Shown: positions 1 through 11,659 of the stretch, piece by piece
Layout of the letters: the number at the start of each line of letters is the position of its first letter
Numbering within the stretch: position 1 is the stretch's first letter
NCBI GenBank assembly: GCA_004026145.2
Contig: CP034986.1
Span: 11,240,804 to 11,304,803 of the forward strand
Direction: 5' to 3'
Length of the DNA: 64,000 nucleotides
Source of the DNA: Takifugu bimaculatus
Lineage: Eukaryota; Chordata; Actinopteri; Tetraodontiformes; Tetraodontidae
Translations under genes and position numbers: made by a program
Notes under the pieces: model-generated
Told to the model about the DNA's origin: nothing
The model's database searches: none
The model's input: the letters and a program-made list of their open reading frames with translations, nothing else

Positions 1-1269
1 ACCTTCTCAGGGGGGAGGAAGGGGTGAGGAGGGGGAGGAGGATCAGCCACATTAGACAGGGATCACGGTGCTGCTGTAAAGCTGGATGGAGGTGAGGAGA
101 AGCTGCTGCAGCCGCTGAAACCAGAAATAACTTAAGAGGATTTTTGTGTTCACTCGAGTTTTTGTTGTTACTGATAACTAAAAAAGTCCTTTTAGATGTA
201 AATGAGACACATCTGTGCTGCCCCTGGTGGCCGGTCACAGCATCACGCTCATCTTCCCCTGCTTGAGTATCAACTGGAATGAAAGGTCATGAGTGACCAA
301 TATTTACTGGCAGTTCTGGACAGGAAGTAATCCTGTATCACTTCCTGTCTGCAGTTGACAACAGCGACATGTGAGAGGGCGAAAGTTTCTTAAATCAATG
401 ATTCCAAGAGGAATTTTGATTTTGATGGCAATTTAGAGTTTAATAAAAGGCCACGTGTAGCCATTTACATGGGAGGGAAGCGCCTGGGTCTGACTTTTAT
501 AAAATTAGAAAACGGAAGATAATCTGTGAGCTCACAAATCCTCTCGCCAGCCGGACCACGCACGTGTGACAGCCGCGATGGTCTGTGTGGCACGTCGGCG
601 AACTGTGAGGCTCAGACACGTCAAAGTTTGTTGGACGGCGGCGGTGGTGTCATGAGTGAGATCTGTCTGATTGTGACTGCACAGACGGTTCACACAAACA
701 CGCCTTTGTTCAGCTCAGTCTTTTTATGGCGCCATCTGTCAGCTGAACTCACTGTTGCATCGCGCTGCTCCGGTTTCCTGCACTAGTGTAGGAGGGTACA
801 TTTCCTGAAGGTGGCGCTGCACAGAGCTGTGAATCGTCGCACTTCTCTCCATCTTCTCTGTCCTCATGAATGCTCACTGACAGCCTGTCGCCCCGTTTAT
901 GGGAGGAGCCAGAGATAAGGCCAAAATAAAGATTAAAGATGGAGACACAAAACGACCTGCTGGTCTGGATTCTCCAGTGGGAACTGTCTGAGGAGGTCAA
1001 CCAGAAAGTCAACCTTGGTGAGCGTCATGTTTAATGGATTAGACGTTCTGCTCTCTCATGTTTGAACCAGGCACTGGTGTGCAGGAAGCAGTGGAAAGAT
1101 AATCAACTTCTCTGAGGTAACAAACGGCTGAAGCTGTTGCGACATCAGCCTACAACCAGCCTGATCCCGAGAACGACTCCAGAGGAAGAGGTGCAGTCTG
1201 GAGCTTCAAGGGCAGGCGTATGAGGAGTGAAAATGCTGGTGTGACAGGAGCGAGAGGAAAAGTCATGCT
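1..1269. other. No gene recognised (start of gene desert)
   Basis: Mixed-composition intergenic DNA. Several short open frames exist on both strands, but none has a recognisable domain and none is supported by a convincing chain of splice sites. Nothing here can be assigned. Confidence 0.5.
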
Positions 1270-1765
1270 AAGTCATGCCCATCCATCCAGGACCTGTATA
1301 TCTCCAGGACCTGGAGGCGTGCAGGTCGGATCACGGCCGACCCTTCCCACCCTGGTCACGGACTGTTTTCCCCCCTCCCCTCAGGCAGGAGACTACGGTC
1401 CATTCGGACCAAAACCTCCCGCTACACTAACAGCTTCTTCCCCTCTGCCATCAGGCTGCTGAACACCAAGTGACTTATCACTTAAGCACCATGAACAGCA
1501 GCCAGCCGGACTCACGAACAATACACTACTCCTCATGGACCTGCACTATTTCTCACCACTCACTATTTATGTAAATACTGTATATAAGTCTTATTTTATT
1601 TTATTTATCTTATTCTAGTGTGGTGTTGATGTCTAATGTTATGTTGAATGTCGCAGCGGCACACCACGACAAATTCCTAGTTTGTGTAATACTGTGTATT
1701 ACATGTACAATGGCAATAAACCTTCTTCTGATTCTTCTGATTCTGATAAAGATGCTAACACTCGT
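1270..1765 (+). mobile_element. 3' end of a non-LTR retrotransposon (L2/CR1-type LINE), degenerate
   Basis: The + strand encodes a typical end of a fish LINE reverse-transcriptase protein: DLYISRTWRRAGRI, then RRLRSIRTKTSRYTNSFFP and SAIRLLN around 1300-1460, with frame breaks between them. An AT-rich 3' UTR follows. It ends in AATAAA and a short tandem tail of TTCTGA units (about 1716-1748), as expected for 5'-truncated L2/CR1-like copies. The clade is assigned from general resemblance only. Confidence 0.7.
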
Positions 1766-2773
1766 GTTACACCGGCGCTGACGTTTGGAATTGGTCTGTC
1801 TTGTTCTTCCTCTTCCTGGCTCATGAATGTTCTGGCCTACTTGAAGGTTCAGGCTAGATTTTGACTCTGCTCCCAGTTAATCAAAGAAATACAACTGTCC
1901 ATCAGTTCCTGGTTAACACTCACAAGCTTTGCTTTAGCCACGCTAAGACAAGTGTCACGCTTGTTCACGTGTTTCAGATGAATTTCCGGTTGGATGACAG
2001 ACATCCCAACATCTGTGAGCTTCAAAGTGATGACTGGGATCGAACCAGATAAACCAGTGGTCATTTCTTCTAGTGAAAGTGTGGCTGGTGCTGATGTTGA
2101 CGCTCCAGGGAAGCAGAATCACCATGATGGTTGCTGGGAGGTGGTAAAGAAGCAGGTGTCCAACATCCACCTACCTGTGCTTTTAACCAGTTCAGAGGTC
2201 ATCCAGCACTGATGCATCAAGAGCAGCAAACATGCACATGCACGTGCACAGCTGACCTGATGCGTGTCTTCTAATACGGAACACATTTAGCCATCATAGT
2301 GCTGACATTTTGTCTGAACCTCACAATCCAAAGGGGTGGCTGACATTGAGGTTAGACTTGGGTTTATGACAGGGGTCAAAGGTCAGGCTCAGGCATGTGT
2401 TTGTTTCCGACATGGATCTGTCATGGAGAACTGGCCCCAGCTCACATGTTGTGGTTCCTGACATGTAGAAGAGAAGAGGAAGAAGAGGTCACTGTTTGAT
2501 AACCTTCCTCAATGTCCTGGTCTGTCTCAGCTGAGGCTAATGTGGACCAGCAGGTCCAGCCAGGGGAGGAGATACATCAGATATTAAAATAAATCAAAAC
2601 AGAAGACTTGAGTCGATCTCTAATTTCCTCTCAGGGTCTCTCAAGATCAAACCAGATGTTTGCTCCATCTGACATTCTTCTCATCTGCTCTTCTCTTTCC
2701 TGTCTGCCTTCTTCTCCTAACCTCTCATTTTCCTCCTCCCGCTTCCCCCCAGTATACATGCCCCTCCCCCAAA

Positions 2774-2807
2774 GTGTGTGTGTGTGTGTGTGCGTGTGTG
2801 TGTGTGT
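2774..2807 (+). repeat. (GT)n microsatellite
   Basis: Nearly pure GT dinucleotides with one C interruption, followed by a short G run. Confidence 0.95.
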
Positions 2808-3578
2808 TTGGGGGGTGGTCTGTTTTTCATTGATGGATGGGACACCGTCAGCCGCCGGCTATCCAGCATTCCTCTTCCATCTTTAGTTTTTTTTTTTTTA
2901 TCATCCCGCTGCTTCGTCTCTTCCTCGCCACCGTGACGCTAACTCAAGCCCCTCCCCCTGGTGCCGAGGTACTGGTTGACAAGCGACATGGTCCCATCCT
3001 TCCCGCATGTTAGCAAAGTACCGATTATAGTTTAATTTCAACAATATTTAAGATCAAACAATATAAATCCTCTGAACAAAATCATCAGTTTGATCGATGC
3101 AGGGAGCTCCTCCAGTCAGGATCAGGGATGGAACACAGGATGATCTAGTCTTGAGCTCCTCCAGTACCGGACTGGAACTGGGCTGAAATGGAAGTGCTGC
3201 AGTTGCATTTTTAAAGAATCGTAACTTCTGTTTTCTGCATAGATTAACTTTGTCAATTGTTGATGACAAAAATGTTGATTATTAGAGATGATCTTGAATC
3301 TTCAGATTAATGAGGATTTCTCATTTCGAGCTCTGGATGAGCTACATCTTTAATGTTCCTGTGATGAAGGTTCTCCAGCCACTCTAATGACCCCAGAACA
3401 TTAACACGTGTCCGCCTTATTGTGCCAGGATTTCATACAGGCACTTCCTGTCAGCCCCGTCTCTGGTGACGCCTCTGTGCCTGCTGCCACCATCGTCACC
3501 GTTACTTCCTACCCTCGGCCTCCTGCTTCCTCGGCATCAGCCTTCGTCCTGCAGCAGACTTCTCTCAGCGTCCAATCA

Positions 3579-3581
<3 letters not shown>

Positions 3582-3650
<69 letters not shown>
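3582..3650 (+). repeat. (GT)n microsatellite
   Basis: About 34 GT units with one GG phase slip near 3615, a typical replication-slippage scar. Confidence 0.95.
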
Positions 3651-3652
<2 letters not shown>

Positions 3653-4467
3653 CGCGCACACCTTCACTGATCAATCGGGTTTCACTAAAATCTGCTGACT
3701 CACTTTCTGCAGCGCTAATGAAGCGCTGAACATTTCTGGAATATTGGGAAATTGGGATTCTGGGATTGTCGGAACTCTTTATAAGAGGTCAGAACTGTGA
3801 CACCCGGGTCAAAGGTCAAAGGACTGAGCCTAAATTCTGATGTGTCTGAGCATCGTTCCCAGTCTGCTGACATCCATCTGCTGCTCTCAGATTACAGAAT
3901 CTGGGGATTAAAGGAGCCGGCATTAGACTAATCTGTCAGCCGTTCCATTTCTTCCTGCTGATGAGATGCAGAGCGAAGAAAAAGGTGTAGCTGACAGTAC
4001 TCTGATGGGATTGGCTGCTTAATGACGACGGCGGTTCGCCAGCAGGGGGGGCCGGATGGTGTTCCCGGTAGTAAATACTGGGGTTATTGGCAGGAAACTC
4101 TTGTCCCCCTCAAACCCTCAGAAACCCCCATCTCAGCTTTAACAGGCTCCGCCCCCTATCTGAGGTTGGGACCAACTCTTCAGGTATTTAACCCTCAACT
4201 TCTTTATCATTTGATCCTCCAGAGAAATTTCTGGAAACGGGACAGAAAAAAATCCCACTCCTGCAGGTCCTATCCCAGTTCATCGTGTCCAGTTCACCCT
4301 ACTTTTACCTGTGGGTGAGGCTGTTCCCGCTGTTTCCACCGCCTGGATCGTGTACATTTCAAACAGGAGGGATGGATCAGCTGAGGAGCGTTGATCCGTA
4401 AAATCGGAGCCAATTCATCACAACCTGATTTCACTGTGAGAAACACCTGACTTTCAGCCTGACTTTC

Positions 4468-4470
<3 letters not shown>

Positions 4471-4514
<44 letters not shown>
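4471..4514 (+). repeat. (GT)n microsatellite
   Basis: An uninterrupted run of 22 GT units about 110 bp upstream of a long 15-bp minisatellite. Confidence 0.95.
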
Positions 4515-4515
<1 letters not shown>

Positions 4516-4626
4516 CTCTGAAGAAACATAGTACCTTTTGATTGGTTTAGAGCTGAATGGTTCCCACTAAGGCTAAAAAGCTTAATATGAGTCACGTCAT
4601 GACGATGTTCCATCCAACTCGGGGAC

Positions 4627-5283
4627 GGTGGTCTGTGAGACACTGGTCTGTTGGACGCTGGTCTGTTGGACGCTGGTCTGTTGGATGCTGGTCTGTTGGA
4701 TGCTGGTCTGTTGGATGCTGGTCTGTGGGACGCTGGTCTGTTGGACGCTGGTCTGTTGGACGCTGGTCTGTTGGATGCTGGTCTGTGGGACGCTGGTCTG
4801 TTGGACGCTGGTCTCTGGGACACTGGTCTGTTGGATGCTGGTCTGTTGGACGCTGGTCTATGGGACACTGGTCTGCTGGAACCTTGTCTGCAGGCCCCAG
4901 TTGGTCTTTTGTGTTGTCTTTTCTGCAGGTAGCAGCTGGTCTATGGGACGCTGGTCTGTTGGACGTTGGTCTTTGGGACACTGGTCTATGGGACACTGGT
5001 CTATGGGACACTGGTCTGCTGGACCCTCGTCTGCAGGCAGCAGCTGGTCTATGGGACGCTGGTCTGTTAAATGCTGGTCTGTTGGACGCTGGTCTATGGG
5101 ACGCTGGTCTGTTGGACGCTGGTCTGTTGGACGCTGGTCTATGGGACGCTGGTCTATGGGACGCTGGTCTGTTGGATGCTGGTCTGTTGGACGCTGGTCT
5201 ATGGGACACTGGTCTACGGGACACTGGTCTATGGGACGCTGGTCTACGGGACACTGGTCTACGGGACACTGGTCTGCTGGAAC
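4627..5283. repeat. 15-bp minisatellite, roughly 38 copies
   Basis: Tandem array with consensus unit CTGGTCTGTTGGACG. The variants are mainly TTGGA/TGGGA and ACG/ATG/ACA. Two short non-unit spacers (about 4881-4938 and 5024-5045) split it into three blocks. Both spacers contain CTGCAGG and CAGCAG motifs, and the TTGGTCTTTTGTGTTGT string of the first spacer recurs just after the array at 5286, so a block containing unit plus spacer was probably duplicated. Because 15 is divisible by three and the unit lacks stops in most frames, long open frames appear on both strands. They are not genes. Confidence 0.95.
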
Positions 5284-5750
5284 CGGTTGGTCTTTTGTGT
5301 TGTGCTTGTCTTTGTCCTGCTGCTGTCCGTGTTGCATCATTGTTTCCTGACTCGTCCAGTTGCTGGTAAAGTTGTCTGCACTCGAGCGGCGACAGATGTC
5401 GATCACGTTGAAATGCTTCTGTCATGTCGGCGTTAATGCGTTCGTCTGTACTTGTCAACCAGCCACTTGTTCTGGTTTCAGTGTTGACGAGAGCAACTGT
5501 TGATTTTTGGAGTGTTGCTTCTTCATGAAGGACCTGGCGACCTTCCCCTCCATTTCAGTAAGTGGACAACAGGTCAGCGCAGACCAGCGGACTGGACCAC
5601 TCTGTGTTCAGACAGGGGTGTAAAGTGGGACAGCCCACTTGTGCTTATTCAATAAAAAAGCAGAAATATTTTTTAGACATCAGAATTTTTGATTAAAACT
5701 CTGTCATTATTTGTCTGTGTAGATTCTCAGTCATCCAGGTCATTGTATCC
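5284..5750. other. Intergenic DNA, no gene recognised
   Basis: Unique-looking sequence between the minisatellite and the Penelope-like remnant. No supported exon or structured element was seen. Confidence 0.5.
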
Positions 5751-6366
5751 AAGGTAGTTTTCTCTGTCAACTGGACTGGGTTTCTTCTCTTGAAGACGTT
5801 TCGCCTTCTATCCAGAAGGCTTCTTCAGTTCTGAAATCGCTGGGGAGAGAGCTTGAGAATATAGCCCCTGTGGACCATCTGCATGCTAACGATGTGGACT
5901 GCTGAATCCTGACCTGAAGAGGTGGCACGTCTGTGTTGTGCCATTCTTCTGTGGAGAGGTTGTTTGGTTTCCCCAATGTACAGTTCCTTGCATTCCTCCT
6001 GGCACTGTACAGCATAAACAACATTACTTTGTTTGGGTCTTGGTGTCTTGTCCTTTGGGTGTACTAACCTCTGTCTGAGAGTGTTGCTGGGTTTGAAATG
6101 AACCGGTATGTCGTGTTTCTGGAGGATCCTCCTAAACTTCTCAGAGACTCCGGACAGGTAGGGGATGGAAACGCTGCGGCGTTTGTTTCTCTCCTCCTCT
6201 CCTTTGCTTGGGGTCTCGCTTTCTTGAGGTTTTGGTGAAGGCCCAGTCTGGGTAGCCACATGTTTTGAGAGCTGTCTTAATGTGGTCCTGTTCCTTCTTT
6301 CTGCCTTGAAGGCGAAACGTCTTCAAGAGAAGTAACCCATGTCCAGTTGACATAGAAAACTACCTT
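5751..6366 (-). mobile_element. Penelope-like element remnant flanked by inverted copies of its terminal sequence
   Basis: The interior encodes, on the - strand, a GIY-YIG endonuclease of the kind found in fish Penelope-like retroelements. The left end (5751-5805) is a near-perfect reverse complement of the right end (6311-6366): 55 versus 56 bp with about three substitutions and one indel by eye. Both carry the GGCGAAACGTCTTCAAGAGA motif commonly seen at the ends of such elements. The reverse-transcriptase part is missing, so this is a short 5'-truncated, internally deleted copy. Penelope-like elements are known for partial, inverted terminal repeats, which fits. Confidence 0.8.
5825..6259 (-). 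pseudogene. GIY-YIG endonuclease fragment of a Penelope-like element
   Basis: An open frame of about 144 residues on the - strand. It contains SIPYLSGVSEKFRRIL, then VPVHFKPSNTLRQRL-like sequence, then VVYAVQC followed about a dozen residues later by LYIGET, which are the element's versions of the GIY and YIG strands. ETKQPLHRRMAQHRR follows and matches the helix after YIG. After AQHRRATSSGQDSAV the usual remainder of the nuclease is replaced by unrelated residues running into the terminal repeat, indicating an internal deletion. No intact reverse transcriptase is present, so this is a dead retroelement fragment and not a host nuclease. Confidence 0.8.
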
Positions 6367-7800
6367 GGATCTGTCAGTCATTTATATTGATTTAAAGCTA
6401 CACAAGACCAATCAAACTTATAAACTCGAATTGTTGATTTGTCCTGTTGAATTAACAAAATAGCCAAAATCTGGATGCAGGCAGTCTTGTGAACTTGTGT
6501 TCATACTTGAACATCGGTATTTCGAAGTCCAAGCTTACCACCAGTTGCTGCTGCAGTGTAACATACGTTAGCAGATGCTACATGGGGGTACAAGGGGGCT
6601 CTCAAGTCTCACTCATTCGATGAGTGTGACACATGCATTTTAACCTTTTTACACTCTCACCCACCACACCTGGTATTTCCCAGGCATGAAAATTTATTAT
6701 TAAACATCCACTGAATTCCACCATTATATATATATACAGGATATACACAGTGGAACGTATAGAAAGACGTCATTGATCTCAATGGGAGCTTGCCACGCCC
6801 CATTCAATATGATCAGCTACCCATCAGCCAATCAGAAAATAGCACGGCTGTGTCCGGGTAAGATACGGTAATACGGATCTGACCATATTAACGTTCCCTC
6901 CATCGTATACAGCACGCATGCGATGGGGGTAGCCTATCCCGGGGCGGACATCTTGTTCCAAAATTGAGTGGGACACCAAAGTTGCACAAAATACAAGCGC
7001 TGACCGCCACAACACAGTGATGCTACGTAGACAAGATGTTGTCCATCATATTTATCTTCTTTTTCAGTCAGACTCAAAATCCTCTGATTGTCGTGTCTGC
7101 TTCTGTATTTTTGTATTTAAATGTAAGCCTACTGATAACCCTTATAACTGGGCCATGTTTAACCTCATTGTGTATAAAATCTAGGAAACGGCCAAACTTT
7201 TCAATACTTGTGGCATCAGATAATAAGAGCTGGTGGAATGACTTATCTGAACTTGAAATCCTTTGTAATCCTTTACAAACTACCGTACTCAAAGGCCTGC
7301 ACACCGCTGCCTGTGTGTGCGTGTGTGTTGTGTGGCAGCGTCAATAACGTTTAGAACTCGGTGAAAGTTTTTTTCATTCAGATGGGAAGTTGCAGACTGA
7401 TGAAGGGATGAGTTTGGTGTCAAGAGTCCCAGTAAACCAGCATGTGTTTGTGCAGGTACAGGTGTGCTGCCGCAGTTGCTGCACCTACGTGATTACTAAG
7501 ATCAGAGGCATCCACCTGAGGTGTGTGAAGTGTTCCCATCATGCATCACTCCGCGCCTGAGCGGCCTCTGCCCACTCATCATCCACGCATTAACCCCGAC
7601 CTCTCTGCAGTTCTGTCTCTCGCTCACTGCCAGTTCTCCATTTCTGTTTGACCTTTTCGCTGTTGTGTGCCAGCTAATGATGCTAACACCAGCAGCTGCA
7701 CTGCATTAGCCGACTTCTGCCAGGGTGGAACAAATTAGAGTCCACCGACACTAGTGCTGACCTCCACACGCACACACGTACACACACACACACACACGCA

Positions 7801-7856
<56 letters not shown>

Positions 7857-8085
7857 TTTAGTTAGATCATCTATTCATGCACAAATTCTGTAACAACTGT
7901 TTGCATTAGCAAAATTTCAGGTTTTTGCCATCTTAAGTCTGAAGGCTGCTTCTAGATGTTGTAAGATCGAAATCGGGAGCTTCATGTATCCGCGATATGA
8001 CAATTCCCATTTAAATGAAAGCAGGGAAATTTACCATGAGAAGACAGCAGGCAGGGAGGTGAGACAGACGGTCTTTTTGGGGGGA
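6367..8085. other. Intergenic DNA with possible unclassified repeat, no gene recognised
   Basis: There is a short (TA)n near 6724-6735. The 6560-6700 and 6770-7030 segments have the texture of fish dispersed repeats (gtgagacacatgcatt-like and catcgtata-like strings), but I cannot name a family. No exon is supported. Confidence 0.4.
7766..7854 (+). repeat. (CA)n microsatellite
   Basis: Imperfect first third with CACGTA interruptions, then an uninterrupted CA run of about 25 units. Confidence 0.95.
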
Positions 8086-8089
8086 ACAA

Positions 8090-8365
8090 AGAAGGAGAAG
8101 ATAAGAGAGAGAACACCAGAAGGACAGAACTTGTTAGATTACTGGTGGTAAAGGAAGACCGAGATGGGTTGGACATGTCCAGTGAAGGGACTTTGAATAT
8201 TTTGGTAGAAGGATGCTGAGGATGGAACTGCCAGGCAAGAGGTCCAGAGGAAGACCTGAGAGGAGAAATATGCCATGTAGTTAGAAAGGATGCTAGCTGA
8301 TGTGACAGAAGAGGGTGCAAAGGAAATGGAGGAGGAGGATTCACTGAGACCCCTGAGAAGCAGAG
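8090..8365 (+). mobile_element. 3' end of a LINE reverse-transcriptase gene, degenerate
   Basis: The + strand reads as the C-terminal tail of a fish LINE polyprotein with breaks: RWVGHVQ-like, FGRRMLRMELPGKRSRG, RPERR, then a helix ending near the GDP-like motif. This is the common RxLRMxLPGKRxRGRPxRR signature of RTE/L1-type fish LINE ends. No intact domain remains. Confidence 0.6.
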
Positions 8366-9957
8366 CTATTTGAAACACGTTTTTCTGATCTTTCCATCTA
8401 TCAATCAGTTTCAGACTGTTGAGTAGAACTACAGCACTGCGCTCCATCTAAAAATCAGTAATACCAGCAGATCACTGGTGATTTGCTTGTTTTAAAAGCA
8501 TCTGCTTAGCTGAGAAAGTGTGTCCAGCCGACGTGATGGACACAGATCTGATGCAAGGTCATCTGAGCTGCGACTGCAGTGTGTGTCTGTATTACATCCT
8601 GTGAAATCATTTCAGTTGTTTTCTTCGTGTATTATCTCCCACATAATTTGTGTGTAACGGCAATAGAGGCCATGAAAACGCATCAAAGCTGAACGCCGCA
8701 GTTTGCAGGTTTGAATTTCTGAAACGCAGCAGGAATGTGACAGCTTGTAAACTAGCGGCCGCCTTTGTGCGGGTGAGTTCTGACCTCGGATGAGGAAACT
8801 TTCAGGGCTCCCCGGCTGGATCTGAGCTCAGTTGTTAACCTGGATTGTAGCTTTCCTGTGTGCTGATAGAAAACATCGAATCCACAGTTGATGGAGAAAA
8901 TTATGGCCTCTGTGGTGGTGTCACCTCTGCAAATGAGCACCTCAAAGAAAAGCCTTTTACTGCTCTGTCACACTTCTCTGCTCTGCTCTGTCATCACGCC
9001 GGCCATATTACTGTCATTACATTAATGTGTTTGTCCGTGTGTGCCGCCTGAATGACACACAATCTACATGAGGCGGGACGGTCCTCGCTTCTCAGGTAAA
9101 TGGCCTCGTTCCTCTTAATCAGACACCTTTGATCGATCCGCCCCTGAAATCACACTTCTCAGTCACCGCTGTCCTGCTGAAACCACCATAAAGTGTGTGT
9201 TCCATCGGCGCGGAGAGCGATGAGGATGCAAAATGTTGGCCGCACAAAAATGTACAGCTGCCAGCTGACAACATAATTTCAGTGAGCGGTTACATCTTGA
9301 AATTACCGCACAAACAACTAGGTAACATCTGCCAGACACCGCCAGAGCACTAGCTGCCACAACTGGCTGCCACCTTCCACAGCCTGCCACGGTGTGCCAC
9401 AACTTTCCACGCGTGAACATCTGTGAGAGCTTGCCAACATCTGCCACTTAAATAATTGTGTCACTGTTACATTTGTAATGTTGCGCGTCATCTCTGATTG
9501 CGCGTTTGTGTTGGTGTTGTTGACACGGCTAATAAAGAAGGGCTAATCAATGAGGCACCTTCGCCCACGATGCTGATTATTTCTGTATAAACGGGGCTGT
9601 GGATGATCTTGGTGATGATGTTTCCACAGTAGGTGGACTGTCCCAGTATCAAAGGACCTCTGGAACTGGGTGTGAGTCTGCGACTGTCCACGGCGTGGTG
9701 GCAGGTGGCAGTCATGCTAACAGCAGCCATGTTTCTGAGGCCCTTAATGGCAGTGAAAGACATGAACACTACATGCCAATTAATCTCCTCCAAGTCACTT
9801 CCAGAATAACTGAGATGGGTACCAATACAGCTTTCTGGGCGTGTTAACCTTGCCCCCCCCCCGCCGATAATAAAATAAATAAATCCTAGCTGCACCACTT
9901 GAGAGACGCAGACATTAATCGAATTTGAGAAAAGAAAGGAGACGCTCGACACAGTCA
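8366..9957. other. Intergenic DNA, no gene recognised
   Basis: No exon is supported. It contains a run of TGCCA half-sites (listed separately) and an AT-rich block at about 9430-9600 with ATTAAT/CTAATCAAT motifs. Confidence 0.4.
9259..9446 (+). promoter_or_regulatory. Cluster of eight TGCCA (NFI half-site-like) motifs
   Basis: TGCCA occurs in the same orientation at 9259, 9330, 9355, 9368, 9385, 9395, 9432 and 9442. NFI proteins bind TTGGCA/TGCCAA half-sites, so the cluster could be a binding platform. It could equally be a decayed tandem repeat. No functional evidence is visible. Confidence 0.25.
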
Positions 9958-11100
9958 GCATGTGTTGATGCCGTTTTCTGAAGAGGGATCTTGATACGGT
10001 TGATCATGCAGCGCTGTTAAACAAACAACTCTTTTAGACTTCTCAGAACAAGCGACCATGTAGGATCAAATCATATCTCATTGATGGGAAACAGTGTGTT
10101 GTGGTCAAGGGGTTAAATCCTCTCATCCCATGTGTTCAGTGGGAGTCCTGCAAGGTTCTATTCTCAGGCCATTTCTTTTTTCTTTTTTTTTTTGCTTTAC
10201 ATTCATGATACACTACTTGTATGCAAAAATAACCACATACAAATGTACGCAGATAACACAGTTATACTAAAAAAAAACTACTGAAGAGGCTGCCCACATA
10301 CATTCATGAATGGCTCAAAATAATCAGGTTTAATTTTAAATGCAGAAAAAAAAATCGGTCTGCATGCGTTTTCCCAAAAACACAAAGGAACTTTCACCTT
10401 CCTGGGAGGAGAGGAGCTTGAACTCATAAATGAGTTCAAGGTATCCAGGGGGGTCACCCTAGATTCAACCCTCACCTTCAAGAAGCATATTAAAAAGATC
10501 ACACAAACAATTAAATTTAATCTCTCTAATTTCAAATCAAACAGCCTCTTTCTATCATAACAGGCAGCCAGGGTGTGTCTGCTTGCAATGATCTTCTCAC
10601 ACACTGAATATGGTTTTGCTCACTGGTCGTTCACTACTACAGCTATATAAAATATTAGACAAAGGAAACAGAATCAACTGACCAGTGCCACACACTCCAG
10701 GAATACACCCATCTTCGTTTTGATAAGTTTGCAAATTTCAAGTTTGTCTGCACAATATACAAAATTCTAGGTTTAGCCCCGCCCAGTGTCGGGTTATGTT
10801 ATGCAGAGAGAAAACATCGGCCGAACGACCAGGACCACCACAACAGGGGACTGTATAATCCCGTTAATTTGTATCTCATGTGGGCAAGGAGTGCTTTCAT
10901 GTGGAATATTTCTCCCTGTACGATCGGGGACTGTAATACTGTCTTCGACTCTGTTAACAAATCCAAAGAGCTGGCTAAAAAATTATGTTTCCCTCTATGT
11001 ATTTTAATATTATTAATAATGTAATAAAATACTTTATTGGTACTATATTGGTTTGATTATTTATTAGGAACTATGCCCACAATGCTTGGACAAATAAATT
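9958..11100 (+). mobile_element. Degenerate LINE (CR1/L2/Rex-type) reverse-transcriptase remnant
   Basis: The + strand carries broken reverse-transcriptase blocks in order. DLDTVDHAALLNKQL near 9990-10025 matches the FDTVDHxxLL motif. A degraded GVLQGSILGP-like block lies near 10145-10170. Late blocks near 10720-10990 resemble the FxxxLxxYKxLxGLAPxxL and GxxLWNxLP ends of such proteins. Frameshifts and stops are frequent, so the copy is old and inactive. Boundaries are approximate. Confidence 0.65.
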
Positions 11101-11178
11101 AAACTAAAGCAGATTTATCAAGAGTCATCAGCAATAACAGGGATGTTTTTACTTCCTGTGAGTGTTTCCTGTAAATGC

Positions 11179-11268
11179 TTCGATAGGCGGAGCCTCTTCG
11201 ATGGGCGGAGCCTCTTCGATGGGCGGAGCCTCTTCGATGGGCGGAGCCTCTTCGATGGGCGGAGCCGC
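11179..11268 (+). repeat. 18-bp minisatellite, five copies
   Basis: Five tandem units of TTCGATGGGCGGAGCCTC. The first has TAGG for TGGG and the last diverges at its end. Each unit contains GGGCGGAG, a GC-box-like core, so the array is also a repeated Sp/KLF-type motif. Confidence 0.95.
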
Positions 11269-11659
11269 TTATGTGAGCGGGGCCTCACTAATATTGCGCT
11301 TGTTGCTAAAGGAGGCAGCAAATATGACCAGAAGTAAACAGAATATGTATAAATCCACTACTGAATCAAATGTTCCATGCAGCTAATGTTAGCATCAGCA
11401 TTAACTTGATTAAATCCAGCAGATATCCAGTTCTGTCTTTCCCAGCTGTCTGCTGGTTGCTGCGGGAATTCAGAGAGCTCTCAGATGGATGTAAAGATGC
11501 ATGCGTCAGCAGACGTGTGTGCAGGAGAACTGGGCTCTCCGACTGTAAGATGATCAGCTTCCGCACAACCTATTAAACATAATTGCAAACTAATTAGTGT
11601 GGTGGTGGTTTGGCAGCTCCGCCTGGTTCCAGAGTCTCCATGCTGGTTTAAGTTTTCCA

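Larger units (their letters stand above)
1766..4470. other. Intergenic DNA, no gene recognised
   Basis: No supported exon. The stretch holds two GT arrays, listed separately, and otherwise unremarkable sequence. Short open frames across the GT arrays are simple-repeat artefacts. Confidence 0.5.

Noticed and set aside
910..1015. Exon-like stretch METQNDLLVWILQWELSEEV followed by a GTGAGC donor
   Set aside because: No matching upstream or downstream exons, no recognisable protein family, and it lies next to LINE debris.
4627..5283. CRISPR-like array of short repeats
   Set aside because: The units are directly adjacent with no unique spacers of regular length, and the genome is vertebrate.
4592..5458. 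Long open frames (up to 288 codons, both strands) rich in NRPASHRPAS- or DQRPTDQ-like repeats
   Set aside because: They are the translation of a 15-bp minisatellite. All frames look equally 'coding', there is no start context or splice structure, and the edges run into non-repetitive noise.
5825..6259. GIY-YIG endonuclease as a host gene
   Set aside because: Its sequence matches Penelope-like retroelements, it is internally deleted, and it is flanked by the element's terminal repeats.
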